DNA from: an uncultured Opitutia bacterium
GTDB taxonomy: Bacteria; Verrucomicrobiota; Verrucomicrobiia; Opitutales; Opitutaceae
Length of the DNA: 58,242 nucleotides
NCBI GenBank assembly: GCA_903896015.1
Contig: CAITWF010000028.1
Location: 1 to 58,242, forward strand
Direction: 5' to 3'
In this document: one piece after another, positions 26,850 to 35,246 of the stretch
Position numbering within the stretch: position 1 is the first letter of the stretch
Layout: each line of letters starts with the position of its first letter
The notes under the pieces: generated by a model
Told to the model about the DNA's origin: nothing
The model's input: only the letters and a program-made list of their open reading frames with translations
The model's database searches: none
Made by a program: the position numbers and the translations under genes

Positions 26850-28016
26850 ATGGCAAAAGAAGATTACTACGAGTTGCTCGGCGTGGAAAAAGGCGTCGAT
26901 GCGGACGCGCTGAAAAAAGCCTACCGCAAGAAGGCCGTGCAATACCACCCGGACAAAAATCCGGGCAACAAGGAGGCGGAGGAGATGTTCAAGAAAGTCT
27001 CGCACGCCTACGAAGTGCTCAGCGATCCCGAGAAACGCGTGGCCTACGATCGTTACGGCGCGGCGGCGTTTGAGGGCGGCGGCGGTGTGCCGCGCGGTCC
27101 CGGCGGATTTGGCGGCGGCGGCGGAAGCGGTGGTTTCCACGACCCGTTTGATATTTTCCGCGAAGTCTTCGGCCAGCAGGGTGGTGGCGGTGGCGGTGGA
27201 ATTTTCGACGAAATGTTTGGCGGCGGGGGCGGGCGGGAAGGTGGCCGTGACGGCGCCGATCTCCGCTACGATCTCGAGATCACGCTGGAGGAGGCGGCGC
27301 GTGGCGTGGAGAAGGAAATTTCGTTTCGCAAGGCGATGGCCTGCGATCGGTGCGATGGCTCCGGCGCCGAGCCGGGATCGAAGCGCGTGACGTGTCCGAC
27401 ATGTCGCGGTCACGGCCAAATCCGCCGCTCGGGTGGCATAATCACCTTCACGCAAACTTGCCCGACGTGCGGTGGTGCCGGCACGAAGGTGGAAAAGCCC
27501 TGCACGCAATGCCGTGGCGAGGGCCGCGTGGCGAAGAATACGAAGCTCAATGTGCGCATCCCGCCCGGCGTCGACACCGGCTCACGGCTGCGCTCGTCCG
27601 GCAACGGCGAGGCGGGCATGGCCGGCGGCCAGAGCGGCGATCTCTACATCGTTCTGGCGGTGAAGGAGCACGAACTCTTCGAGCGCCAGGGCGACGATCT
27701 GTTCTGTGAGATTCCGATCAAATTCACGCTGGCGACGCTCGGCGGCAACATCGAGGTGCCCACGCTGTTCGGTAAAGCCTCGCTGAAAATTCCCACCGCC
27801 ACGCAGAGTGGCACGACGTTCCGGCTGCGCAGCAAGGGCATGCCGAGCCTGCGCGGCGGGCACCAAGGCGACCAACTCGTGCGCGTAAGCGTCGAGGTGC
27901 CGCAGTCGCTCACGGGTGAGCAGAAAAAAATCCTGGAGGAATTCGCGCGGGTGAGCGGCGACGCCGCCGAGCCGACCTCGAAGAGCTTCTTCGAAAAGGC
28001 GAAGAAGTTTTTCTGA
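26850..28016 (+). CDS. dnaJ: Chaperone DnaJ
   Basis: 388 residues: J-domain with HPD at 33-35, Gly/Phe-rich linker (about 75-125), and four CXXCXGXG zinc motifs ([32 protein letters not shown]). Two beta-barrel substrate domains and a C-terminal dimerisation region follow. Complete and typical. It delivers clients to DnaK and stimulates its ATPase. It forms an operon with grpE; the IS607 element lies immediately downstream. Confidence 0.97.
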   Translation: MAKEDYYELLGVEKGVDADALKKAYRKKAVQYHPDKNPGNKEAEEMFKKVSHAYEVLSDPEKRVAYDRYGAAAFEGGGGVPRGPGGFGGGGGSGGFHDPFDIFREVFGQQGGGGGGGIFDEMFGGGGGREGGRDGADLRYDLEITLEEAARGVEKEISFRKAMACDRCDGSGAEPGSKRVTCPTCRGHGQIRRSGGIITFTQTCPTCGGAGTKVEKPCTQCRGEGRVAKNTKLNVRIPPGVDTGSRLRSSGNGEAGMAGGQSGDLYIVLAVKEHELFERQGDDLFCEIPIKFTLATLGGNIEVPTLFGKASLKIPTATQSGTTFRLRSKGMPSLRGGHQGDQLVRVSVEVPQSLTGEQKKILEEFARVSGDAAEPTSKSFFEKAKKFF

Positions 28017-28237
28017 GGGTCGCTAACAGCTCCCAATTGTATCACCAAATATACCTATTTATATTGATTTAAACATACGCGAAGACACAGTGAGGAGAGA
28101 ATCATGGGTGCTCGAAAGAAAACCACCTGCGGTGAGATTGATAATCCGACCGGTTGCCCCGCGCGAGGGACCGCCGTCGAGCGAGCGGTAATTGGCAGAG
28201 TGTTCGTCGAGGTTGGAGCGAAGCAAAGGGGGCTTTG

Positions 28238-28819
28238 TTGAAGCTGAGCGCTTGGGCGGCCCAAGAGGGCCTGCACTATCAAACCGCGTGGCGGTTGTGG
28301 AAGACGGGCAAGTTACCGGTCCCGGCCAGGCAGCTTGCGACCGGGACGGTTTTGGTGGATGCGCCCGCGCGACCGGCGGAGCGCGGCGTTGCCCTGTACG
28401 CCCGGGTGTCCTCTTCCGACCAGGAAAAGGACCTCGAAGGGCAACTTGGGCGACTGGCGGTATTCGCAGCGGCAAACCATCTCACCGTGATCGCGACGGC
28501 GGCCGAAGTCGGCAGCGGTCTTAACGGCCACCGGCGAGGATTGATGGGACTTCTGCGTAATCCCGCGGTCGGAATCATTGTGGTTGAGCACCGGGACCGG
28601 TTGATGCGATTCGGCGCAGAATACGTCGAGGCGGCGCTGGCGGCGGACGGCCGCAAACTGCTGGTCGTGGACGACACCGAACTCAAAGACGATTTGGTCC
28701 AAGACGTGATCGCGGTGCTGACCAGCATGTGCGCCCGGCTGTATGGTCGCCGCTCGGCGAAGAATCGTGCCGCCCGGGCACTGGCGAGTTTGCAGCAGGA
28801 CCAAGCACCCGCGCCATGA
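28238..28819 (+). CDS. IS607-family serine recombinase (TnpA)
   Basis: 193 residues. TTG at 28238 is chosen because AAAGGGGG lies 5 nt upstream and because the product then starts MKLSAWAAQEGLHYQTAWRL, the normal N-terminal MerR-like DNA-binding helix-turn-helix. It continues GKLPVPARQLATGTVLV. The resolvase-type catalytic domain follows: S58 in YARVSSSDQ, later EHRDRLMRFG and VLTSMCARLYGRRSAKNR at the C-terminus. This order (DNA-binding domain before catalytic domain) is diagnostic for IS607 recombinases. It excises and inserts the element through a circular intermediate. Its TGA overlaps the tnpB start as ATGA. Confidence 0.93.
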   Translation: MKLSAWAAQEGLHYQTAWRLWKTGKLPVPARQLATGTVLVDAPARPAERGVALYARVSSSDQEKDLEGQLGRLAVFAAANHLTVIATAAEVGSGLNGHRRGLMGLLRNPAVGIIVVEHRDRLMRFGAEYVEAALAADGRKLLVVDDTELKDDLVQDVIAVLTSMCARLYGRRSAKNRAARALASLQQDQAPAP

Positions 28820-30387
28820 TTACGATCAGCACCAAATTAAAAGACCGCGCGCTGGAGCCGGTGTTGGCCCGTTATGCGGAACTGTTCGCCCGGCTGGAGC
28901 GGTTGCTGTTCGTCGCGCTCTACGTCAAGGCCGAGCCCGTGGCTGCGGCCAAGCGCCGTTTCGTGGCCGAGCACCAAATAACCGCCCGCCAATTTAACGC
29001 CGTCCACAACCAGTTGCAGGCGCGGGTGGAGGCGTGGCGGGCCGCGCGCGAACGCAACGTCGCGACGACCCGGGGCCAAATCGAAAAGTGCGAGCTGGCG
29101 CTGGCCAAACTGCAACGGCCGGTCGCACGGCATCAAAAACAGCGCCGGCTGGCGCTGCTTGCGGCCCGGCTGCGGCGGCTGGAAACCGAACTCGCGGCCA
29201 AGATTCCCGCGATCTGCTTTGGCTCCCGCGCGCTGTTTCGCGAGCAGTTTAAGCTGCAAGCCAACGGGCACGCCTCGCACGCCGCATGGCGCGAGCAGTG
29301 GCGGGCAAAACGCGCGGCCGGGTTCTTCGTGCTGGGCTCGTCCGACGAAACCTGCGGCAACCAGTCGTGCCAATACCGCGACGGCCAACTCCACCTCCGG
29401 CTGTCCGGTGCGCTGGGCGGCGGCACCGTGGCGATCCCCGTCGCCTTCGCCTATCGCCAAGCCGACCTCTTGGCCGCGTTGACCCCCAAGGCGCAAGCGG
29501 TGCAGCGGGGGCCGCGCAAAGGCTCGTTCGTGGAGCGCGGCGATGCCGTCAGCTACCGGTTTCTCCGGCGGGATGACCGGTGGTATGTTTTCGCGTCGTT
29601 CGCGACCGCGACCGCGCCGGTCGTCACCGACCCGCAATCCGGCTGTGTCGGCGTGGACCTGAACCCGTGGGGGTTGGCGGTCACGCGGATTGATCGGAGC
29701 GGCAACATCGCCGATCGCTTCGATGTAGTGTGGCAGATCAAGGATCGCGACCAAGATCAAGTACAGGCGGCACTCGGGGATGCCGTGCGGGTTGTCGCCC
29801 GCTACGCTTTGACGCAGGGCGTCCCGGTTGCCATCGAACGGCTCGATTTTGCGGAGGCGAAAAAACAGGGCCGGGGTGCGGCCGGCAACCGGATGCTGTC
29901 CGCGTTCGCCTACGCGGCTTTCGCTCGTATCATGCAAGGCAGGTGCGCGCGTGACGGCATCGGATTGTTGCCGGTCAATCCAGCGTTCACCTCCGTCATC
30001 GGCCGAGGCAAGTTTGTCGATGGCTACGGCCTGTCCGTGCATCGCGCCGCCGCCGCCGTGATTGCACGACGCGCCCTCAATTTTGGAGAAAAACTGCGGA
30101 CTCGTTCTGCCGGAACCGCCCGGGGGCTACCGGAAAGGAATCGCACCCGGCACGTCTGGCACAACTGGCGGCTCTGGGCCAAAGCCCGGCAGCCACGCCG
30201 CCGTTCTTCCACCCAACCGAAAGGAAGCCGGGGCTCACAGCCCCAGAAAGGCCGAAGCTTATGCTTTGATCCGGAGTCACCCAACGGCAGTTCCTGCCGA
30301 GCTGACTCCGTGACGCCCCATCCGGGCGCCTTGACCCGCGGTGCGACTCCGCAGGCTAGCCGCGAACACTGTTCCCGCGGCGCCTAG
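28816..30387 (+). CDS. TnpB-related protein (RuvC-like, variant active site)
   Basis: 523 residues. N-terminal helical/coiled-coil region (about 60-130), then ICFGSRALFREQF (about 133-145) and the family stretch GFFVLGSSDETCGNQSCQ (169-186), a wedge-like beta domain, then a split RuvC domain. RuvC-I D281 (CVGVDLNPWG), RuvC-II E341 (VAIERLDF). At the RuvC-III position the sequence is GYGLSVHRAAAAVIARRA, with H409 where canonical TnpB has the catalytic Asp (D.NAA.NI); D402 is close by. The CxxC zinc finger is absent. NCBI-style name would be IS200/IS605 family accessory protein TnpB-related. About 65 C-terminal residues are low-complexity and coincide with the hairpin cluster. Canonical TnpB is an omegaRNA-guided DNA nuclease; activity of this clade is not established to my knowledge. 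Confidence 0.9.
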   Translation: MITISTKLKDRALEPVLARYAELFARLERLLFVALYVKAEPVAAAKRRFVAEHQITARQFNAVHNQLQARVEAWRAARERNVATTRGQIEKCELALAKLQRPVARHQKQRRLALLAARLRRLETELAAKIPAICFGSRALFREQFKLQANGHASHAAWREQWRAKRAAGFFVLGSSDETCGNQSCQYRDGQLHLRLSGALGGGTVAIPVAFAYRQADLLAALTPKAQAVQRGPRKGSFVERGDAVSYRFLRRDDRWYVFASFATATAPVVTDPQSGCVGVDLNPWGLAVTRIDRSGNIADRFDVVWQIKDRDQDQVQAALGDAVRVVARYALTQGVPVAIERLDFAEAKKQGRGAAGNRMLSAFAYAAFARIMQGRCARDGIGLLPVNPAFTSVIGRGKFVDGYGLSVHRAAAAVIARRALNFGEKLRTRSAGTARGLPERNRTRHVWHNWRLWAKARQPRRRSSTQPKGSRGSQPQKGRSLCFDPESPNGSSCRADSVTPHPGALTRGATPQASREHCSRGA

Positions 30388-30420
30388 CACGTTCGTCGCA
30401 ACCGGCCTAAAAAGCCTTGC
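30230..30420 (+). ncRNA. Candidate omegaRNA (reRNA) scaffold at the element's right end
   Basis: Three clean hairpins in about 150 bp: GGGGCT-CAC-AGCCCC (30230-30244); a two-tier stem GGAGTCA (30273-30279) with TGACTCC (30303-30309) enclosing CGGCAG-TTC-CTGCCG (30285-30299); and GCCGCGAAC-ACT-GTTC(c)CGCGGC (30359-30381). They overlap the 3' end of the TnpB-related gene, on the same strand and ending near the element boundary, exactly where TnpB guide RNAs arise. The guide would be read from flanking DNA downstream. The 5' and 3' ends are guesses. Confidence 0.6.
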
Positions 30421-30447
30421 GATAAACGCGTATAGTTTAAGGAACGG

Positions 30448-31572
30448 TTAACGCCGCCCTAGTTTTACGTCCATCCAGACCGCGAGCGTGAGCACGCCGC
30501 CGCGCGCGATGAATTTTATCTCCGGCGCCACGGCGAGGAGCGTCATGCCATTCAGCAGCGCCGTCATGATTAGTGCGCCGAAGATCACGCCCCACACGGT
30601 GCCGCGTCCACCCTTGAGCGCCGTGCCGCCGATCACGCACGCGGCGATCGCGTCGAGTTCCATGAGATCGCCGACGGTGGTCGTCGAGGCGCCGGAGTAG
30701 GCCGTCGTCATGAAGCCGGTGAGCGCGACCGTCACACCCGTCAGCACGTAAGCGCCGACGAGCACCCGGTTGACCGCGATGCCGGAGAGCACGGCGGCCT
30801 CCTCGTTGCCGCCGATCGCGTAGAGGTAGCGCCCGAAGGGCGTGTGCTGCGTGAGGAAATAGACGACGCCTGCCGTGCCCGCGAGCACGAGCAGCGAGAA
30901 CGGAACGCCGCGGAAGTGGTTGAAGAAATAAACCAGCCCGAGCGAGGCTGCCGCCATCACGAGCCACTTCGCGAGGGCGGTGCCAGCGGGTGGATTGGCG
31001 AGTTGGTGAGCGGTGCGGGCGGCGCGACCGCGCCACGCGAGAAGACCGAGCGCGAGCGCGACCAGCGCCGCAAGTGCGAAACCGATCGAGGCGGGCAGGT
31101 AATAGGTAGTGAGCCGCGAGTAGAGATTTTCCTCGTCGCCGCGCGATACCGGGATCGTGGAGTTTTGGATGACGAGCCAGAAGAGCCCCTTGAAAATCAG
31201 CAGGCCGCCGAGCGTGATAATGAAAGACGGGATGCGCTGCCGCACGATGAGTGTGCCCATCGCGGTCCAGAGCAACAACGCCGCAACAAACGCCGCGCCC
31301 ATGGCCGCCGGCGCCGACCAGTTGTGCTGAAACACAAGCACCGCCGCGATTCCACCGATGAGCCCGACGCCGCTGCCGACCGAGAGATCGATCTGGCCGG
31401 TGAGCAGGATCATGAACATCCCAAGCGCGAGCGTGCCGGTGATCGAGAACTCGACGATGAGCTGGGTGAGATTGCGCGGGCCGAGAAACGCCGGCTCCTT
31501 CACCGCGAAGAACGTGGCGATCGCGACGAGCGCGATCGGCATGGCGAGGTTTTTGAGGAGTTTGGCGTTCAT
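30448..31572 (-). CDS. xylH: Sugar ABC transporter permease, XylH-like
   Basis: 374 residues with about ten TM helices of the RbsC/XylH (BPD_transp_2) family: GMFMILLTGQIDLSVGSGVG near the N-terminus and the coupling-helix region around ATGFMTTAYSGASTTTVGDLMELDAIAACVIGG (shown in part; the genomic protein reads LTGFMTTAYS). It is the membrane channel of a high-affinity pentose importer, likely D-xylose. Last gene of xylF-xylG-xylH, 6 bp after the ATPase gene, with the IS607 element just beyond its stop. Confidence 0.88.
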   Translation of the reverse strand: MNAKLLKNLAMPIALVAIATFFAVKEPAFLGPRNLTQLIVEFSITGTLALGMFMILLTGQIDLSVGSGVGLIGGIAAVLVFQHNWSAPAAMGAAFVAALLLWTAMGTLIVRQRIPSFIITLGGLLIFKGLFWLVIQNSTIPVSRGDEENLYSRLTTYYLPASIGFALAALVALALGLLAWRGRAARTAHQLANPPAGTALAKWLVMAAASLGLVYFFNHFRGVPFSLLVLAGTAGVVYFLTQHTPFGRYLYAIGGNEEAAVLSGIAVNRVLVGAYVLTGVTVALTGFMTTAYSGASTTTVGDLMELDAIAACVIGGTALKGGRGTVWGVIFGALIMTALLNGMTLLAVAPEIKFIARGGVLTLAVWMDVKLGRR

Positions 31573-31578
31573 CGAAAG

Positions 31579-33105
31579 TCAGGCGGCGCGCGCGCGGCCC
31601 ATCGCAGCGGCGAGGAGCTTTTCCTGCGTAAAATCGGCGCGGGCAAACTCGCCGCCGATTTTTCCCTCGGCCAGCATGATGATGCGATCGCTCATGCCCA
31701 TCAACTCGGGGAGTTCGCTTGACACGAGGATGACGGCTTTGCCCTCGGCGGTGAGGCGGTTGATGAGTTCGTAAACTTCGAGCTTCGCGCCGACGTCGAT
31801 CCCGCGCGTGGGTTCGTCGAGCATCACGACGTGCGGCTCGGTCATGAGTGCCTTGCCGAGCACGATTTTCTGCTGGTTGCCGCCGGAGAGACCGCCGACA
31901 CGCGCCGACTGGCCGGGTGCCTTTACCCGGAGTGAATCAAAAAGCTGCTGGTTGCGCACGTGCTCGGCGGGCAGGTCGAGGTGGCCGCAGCGAAAAAACC
32001 GGAGGATGCTCGAGAGCGAAAGGTTGAATCCGATCGATTGATCAAGCACCAGGCCGTAGCGCTTACGATCTTCGGTGACGAGCGCGAGACCGCCGGCGAG
32101 GGCAGCGCCGGGGGAGGGATCGGGAAACGCGGCGCCGCGCAGCGAAACAGCGCCGGCGAGGCGATGGCCCCAGGCACCAAAGAGGTGGAGCAACAACTCA
32201 GAGCGGCCGGCACCCATGAGCCCTCCGAAGCCGAGCACTTCGCCGCCATGCAGATCGAAGGAGATGCCACGCAGGAATAGCGGCGCGTGCTTCACCGGTG
32301 CGACGCTGAGGCCGCGCACGGAAAGCTGCACCTCGCGGTCCACCGCGCTTGAGCGGCGCGGAAACAAATCGCCGAGATCGCGCCCGACCATGTGTTTAAT
32401 CACGAGCGGCACCGAGGCATGGCGGACGGCGAGCGTCGTGATACTCGCGCCGTCGCGCAGCACGGTGATGCGGTCAGCGACGGCGAAGACTTCGTCGAGC
32501 TTGTGCGAAATGTAGATGCATGCCGTGCCCTGCGCACGCAGACGGCGCAAGTGATCGAGCAAGACGGCGACTTCCTGCTCGGTGAGCGCGGCGGTCGGTT
32601 CGTCGAGGACGAGCACGCGGGATTTCTTGTCCATTGCGCGAACGATCTCGACGAGTTGCTTTTGGCCGATGCCGAGCTCCCGCACTGGCGTCTCCGGCGC
32701 AATGGCGAGACCGAAGTCGGCGAGGAGAGCGGCGGCACGTCTTTGCATTTCGAGCCAGTCGACGCACACGCCGCGGCGCGGAGCGCGGCCGAGAAAAATA
32801 TTTTCCGCCACGCTCAGTTCATCGACCAGCGCGAACTCCTGCGTGATCACGGCGATGCCTGCGGCTTCCGCGTCACGAATCGAGTGAAATGCCACCGCCT
32901 GGCCGTCGACCAGCAGTTCGCCCTCGTAGGTGCCGTGTGGGTGGATGCCGGAGAGCAGCTTGATTAAGGTGGACGTGCCAGCGCCGTTTTCGCCGCAGAG
33001 CGCGTGCACCTCGCCGGCGCGGAGATCGAAGGCGACGCCCTTCAGCGCGATGACGCCGGGGAATTTTTTGACGAGCGAGCGGGTCTCGAGGAGCGGCGCG
33101 CTCAC
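31579..33105 (-). CDS. xylG: Sugar ABC transporter ATPase, XylG-like, with altered Walker A
   Basis: 508 residues with two nucleotide-binding domains in tandem, as in XylG/RbsA. Domain 1: GENGAGTSTL at 38-47, where the invariant lysine is T44 (codon ACG at 32976-32974; Lys AAG would differ by one base), then IGQKQLVEI signature and LVLDEPTAAL Walker B. Domain 2: GLMGAGRSELL (Arg for Lys, normal for this family), LSGGNQQKIVLGK and VVMLDEPTRG. Since domain 2 is usually the degenerate site, loss of the domain 1 lysine may inactivate the importer. GTG start overlaps the xylF stop as GTGA. Confidence 0.9.
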   Translation of the reverse strand: MSAPLLETRSLVKKFPGVIALKGVAFDLRAGEVHALCGENGAGTSTLIKLLSGIHPHGTYEGELLVDGQAVAFHSIRDAEAAGIAVITQEFALVDELSVAENIFLGRAPRRGVCVDWLEMQRRAAALLADFGLAIAPETPVRELGIGQKQLVEIVRAMDKKSRVLVLDEPTAALTEQEVAVLLDHLRRLRAQGTACIYISHKLDEVFAVADRITVLRDGASITTLAVRHASVPLVIKHMVGRDLGDLFPRRSSAVDREVQLSVRGLSVAPVKHAPLFLRGISFDLHGGEVLGFGGLMGAGRSELLLHLFGAWGHRLAGAVSLRGAAFPDPSPGAALAGGLALVTEDRKRYGLVLDQSIGFNLSLSSILRFFRCGHLDLPAEHVRNQQLFDSLRVKAPGQSARVGGLSGGNQQKIVLGKALMTEPHVVMLDEPTRGIDVGAKLEVYELINRLTAEGKAVILVSSELPELMGMSDRIIMLAEGKIGGEFARADFTQEKLLAAAMGRARAA

Positions 33106-34097
33106 TTAAGTTCTTCGGCCTTGTGGAAGCCGTCGGCGACGACGGTGGCCATCATGTTTTCCTTATCCACCGAAATCACTTTTTCGAAAACCGAGGGCAC
33201 GTCCCTCGCGCCGTTGTTGAGCGTGCCGGTTGTCGCTGGGCGCGAGCCTTTGGCGACGTCGACGGCGACCTTCGCGGCGAGCGAAGCGAGGTTCTTCAGC
33301 GGCTTGTAGATCGTCATCGACTGCGAGCCGCGCATGATGCGCTGGCAGGCGGCGAGGTCGGCGTCCTGGCCGGTGACGAGCACCTTGCCGGCGAGTCCCT
33401 CCTCGAGCAGCGCCTGAATCGCACCGCCCGCGGTGCCGTCGTTTGAAACGACCACAGCGTCGATGGCTCGGCCGGCCTTGGTGATCGCGGCGTTCATGAT
33501 CTTTTTGCCGTTCTCGGGTTTCCAATCGAGTGCCCAGTCCTCGTGCAGCACGGTGATTTTTCCCGCTTTGATGAGCGGCTCGAGGATGTTGTCCTGACCC
33601 TGCTTGAACATCTTCGCGTTGTTATCGGTCGGCGCGCCGTAGATGCGGACGATTTTTGCGGGACGATCCTTAGGCAGGTGCGCGACGGCATAAGCGCCCT
33701 GCGCCTCGCCGACTTTCACATTGTCGAACGACAGGTAGTAATCGATTGCGCAATTCTTGATCAGCCGATCGTAAGCTATGACGGGGATGTGCGCCTCGTT
33801 GGCGGATTTCACGGCGCGCGTCATGGCATCGCCATTATGCGGGACGATGACGAGCACATCGACGCCGCGGCTGATGAGCGACTCAACGTTGCGCACCTGC
33901 GTGGTGTCGTCGCTGTTGGCGGCTTGCACGAGGACGGTTGCGCCGAGCTTTTCGGCGGCGGCGATGAAAGTGTCGCGGTCGTGCTGCCAGCGCTCTTCTT
34001 TGAGCGTGTCGAGCGAAAGACCGATGACGGGCTTTTCTTTGGAGGCAAAGGCAGTCGCGGCAAACGCTAGCACGAGGACGGCGAGACGGGTTTTCAT
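33102..34097 (-). CDS. xylF: Sugar ABC transporter periplasmic binding protein, XylF-like
   Basis: 331 residues: signal peptide (MKTRLAVLVLAFAATAFASK), then a peripheral-binding-protein-like I fold with GLSLDTLKEERWQHDRDTF, IVPHNGDAMTRAV, IPVIAYDRLIKN and VLVTGQDADLAACQRIM, the pattern of D-xylose-binding proteins. It delivers the sugar to XylGH. ATG 34097 is chosen; longer readings enter the divergent rfaE2 gene. Only 20 bp separate the two divergent starts, so at least one promoter must lie inside the neighbouring coding region or overlap. Confidence 0.9.
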   Translation of the reverse strand: MKTRLAVLVLAFAATAFASKEKPVIGLSLDTLKEERWQHDRDTFIAAAEKLGATVLVQAANSDDTTQVRNVESLISRGVDVLVIVPHNGDAMTRAVKSANEAHIPVIAYDRLIKNCAIDYYLSFDNVKVGEAQGAYAVAHLPKDRPAKIVRIYGAPTDNNAKMFKQGQDNILEPLIKAGKITVLHEDWALDWKPENGKKIMNAAITKAGRAIDAVVVSNDGTAGGAIQALLEEGLAGKVLVTGQDADLAACQRIMRGSQSMTIYKPLKNLASLAAKVAVDVAKGSRPATTGTLNNGARDVPSVFEKVISVDKENMMATVVADGFHKAEELK

Positions 34098-34117
34098 GGA
34101 GGGGCGAGGATAACCGA

Positions 34118-34654
34118 ATGGACAACAGCGAACCGAACCGTGAGGCTTGCGATGCTGTGACGCTCGACAACCCAAAATTGGGGACGCTCCAAGAAATCGT
34201 GACCCGCCGCGACGCACTGCGCCTTGCCGGCAGGCGCGTGGTGCTGACCAACGGCATCTTCGATCTGCTGCACACGGGGCATCTTTTTTATCTCCAGAAA
34301 GCCCGCGCGCTCGGCGATGCGCTCTTCATCGCGCTCAACGGCGACGCGAGCACCCGGGCGCTCAAGGGTCCGAAGCGTCCCGTGCAAAACGAGGAACAGC
34401 GCGCCTACGCGCTCGCGGCGCTGGCGTGTGTCGACGCGATCTTTGTTTTCAACACACCGCGGCTCGACGCGGAGATTCGCGCGGTCAAGCCCGACATTTA
34501 CACGAAGGCCGGCGACTACACGCTGGAGAAACTCGACGCCGGCGAGCGCGCTGCGCTGCAAGCCGTCGGCGCACGCATCGAGTTCATGCCGTTTCTGGCG
34601 GGCTTCAGCACCACGAATCTCATCGCGAAGATCAAGGCGGCCGGGGAAATCTGA
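34118..34654 (+). CDS. rfaE2: D-glycero-beta-D-manno-heptose 1-phosphate adenylyltransferase (RfaE domain II)
   Basis: 178 residues, a stand-alone nucleotidyltransferase equal to the C-terminal half of HldE. The cytidylyltransferase-like motif is NGIFDLLHTGH (the more usual residue at the third position is Cys); LNGDASTRALKGPKRPV and the C-terminal GFSTTNLIAKI are family hallmarks. It makes ADP-heptose for lipopolysaccharide core. The kinase half (RfaE1) must be encoded elsewhere. purN follows 5 bp later. Confidence 0.92.
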   Translation: MDNSEPNREACDAVTLDNPKLGTLQEIVTRRDALRLAGRRVVLTNGIFDLLHTGHLFYLQKARALGDALFIALNGDASTRALKGPKRPVQNEEQRAYALAALACVDAIFVFNTPRLDAEIRAVKPDIYTKAGDYTLEKLDAGERAALQAVGARIEFMPFLAGFSTTNLIAKIKAAGEI

Positions 34655-34659
34655 TCGTG

Positions 34660-35235
34660 ATGCGCGTCGTGATTCTCGGTTCCGGTCGCGGCTCGAATGC
34701 CGCGGCGATTCTCGAAGCCCAGCACGCGGGCCGGCTTGGTCGTGCGCGCGTCGTGCAGATTATCGCCGACAAACCCGAAGCGAAAATTCTCGAACTTGGC
34801 GCGCGCTTTGGGGTGCCCGCGGCGTTCGTCGATCCGGCGCCGTTCAAGACGAAGCTCGAAGGCGAGGGCGAGGCGCGCTTCATCGCCGCAGTGCGCGACG
34901 CGAACGCCGACCTCGTCGTGCTTGCGGGTTTCATGCGCGTGCTGAAGCCGGGTTTCCTCAACGCATTCGCCGGAAAAATCATCAACCTTCATCCGAGCCT
35001 GCTGCCGAGTTTTCCCGGACTCGACGGAATCGGACAGGCCTTCCGCCGTGGGGTGAAAATCACCGGTTGCACGGTGCACGGCGTGACGGCCGAAGTCGAC
35101 GGCGGCCCGATCCTCAACCAGATGGCGGTGCGCATCGAACCGTTCGACACGCTCGAATCGCTCGCCGAAAAAATCCACGCCGCCGAGCATGCGCTGCTGC
35201 CGGCGGTGATCGCGGGACTGAGCGAACGCGTCTAG
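34660..35235 (+). CDS. purN: Phosphoribosylglycinamide formyltransferase
   Basis: 191 residues; third step of purine synthesis, transfers formyl from 10-formyl-THF to GAR. Phosphate-binding LGSGRGSN at 6-13, catalytic N109, H111 in IINLHPSLLPSFPG and D147 in AEVDGGPILNQ. Start ATG 34660 precedes the typical MRVVILGSGRGSN opening. Complete length compared with E. coli PurN (212 aa). Confidence 0.95.
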   Translation: MRVVILGSGRGSNAAAILEAQHAGRLGRARVVQIIADKPEAKILELGARFGVPAAFVDPAPFKTKLEGEGEARFIAAVRDANADLVVLAGFMRVLKPGFLNAFAGKIINLHPSLLPSFPGLDGIGQAFRRGVKITGCTVHGVTAEVDGGPILNQMAVRIEPFDTLESLAEKIHAAEHALLPAVIAGLSERV

Positions 35236-35246
35236 CGCGACATTTT

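Larger units (their letters stand above)
28030..30430 (+). mobile_element. IS607-type element (serine recombinase plus TnpB-related protein), ends approximate
   Basis: It carries a tnpA-like serine recombinase and a tnpB-related gene overlapping by 4 nt, inserted between the ends of convergent dnaJ and the xylH-like gene. An AT-rich stretch (about 28035-28080) marks the left flank. A hairpin cluster (30230-30381) marks the right end. IS607 elements have no long terminal inverted repeats and target GG-type dinucleotides, so I cannot fix the exact junctions. CCGGTTGC at 28150-28157 and GCAACCGG at 30398-30405 form a possible subterminal inverted pair. No second copy lies in this window. Confidence 0.75.

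Noticed and set aside
28816-30387. Reading the TnpB-related protein as a nuclease-dead repressor (TldR type)
   Set aside because: D281 and E341 are retained and a complete recombinase is coupled to it, unlike domesticated dead copies. Only the third acid is displaced, apparently across the clade.
30405-30438. GCCTAAAAA and GTATAGTTT shared with 58101-58161 as proof of common element ends
   Set aside because: Spacing differs (25 versus 52 bp) and surrounding sequence is unrelated; two 9-mers of simple composition can recur by chance. Kept only as a remark in the edge finding.
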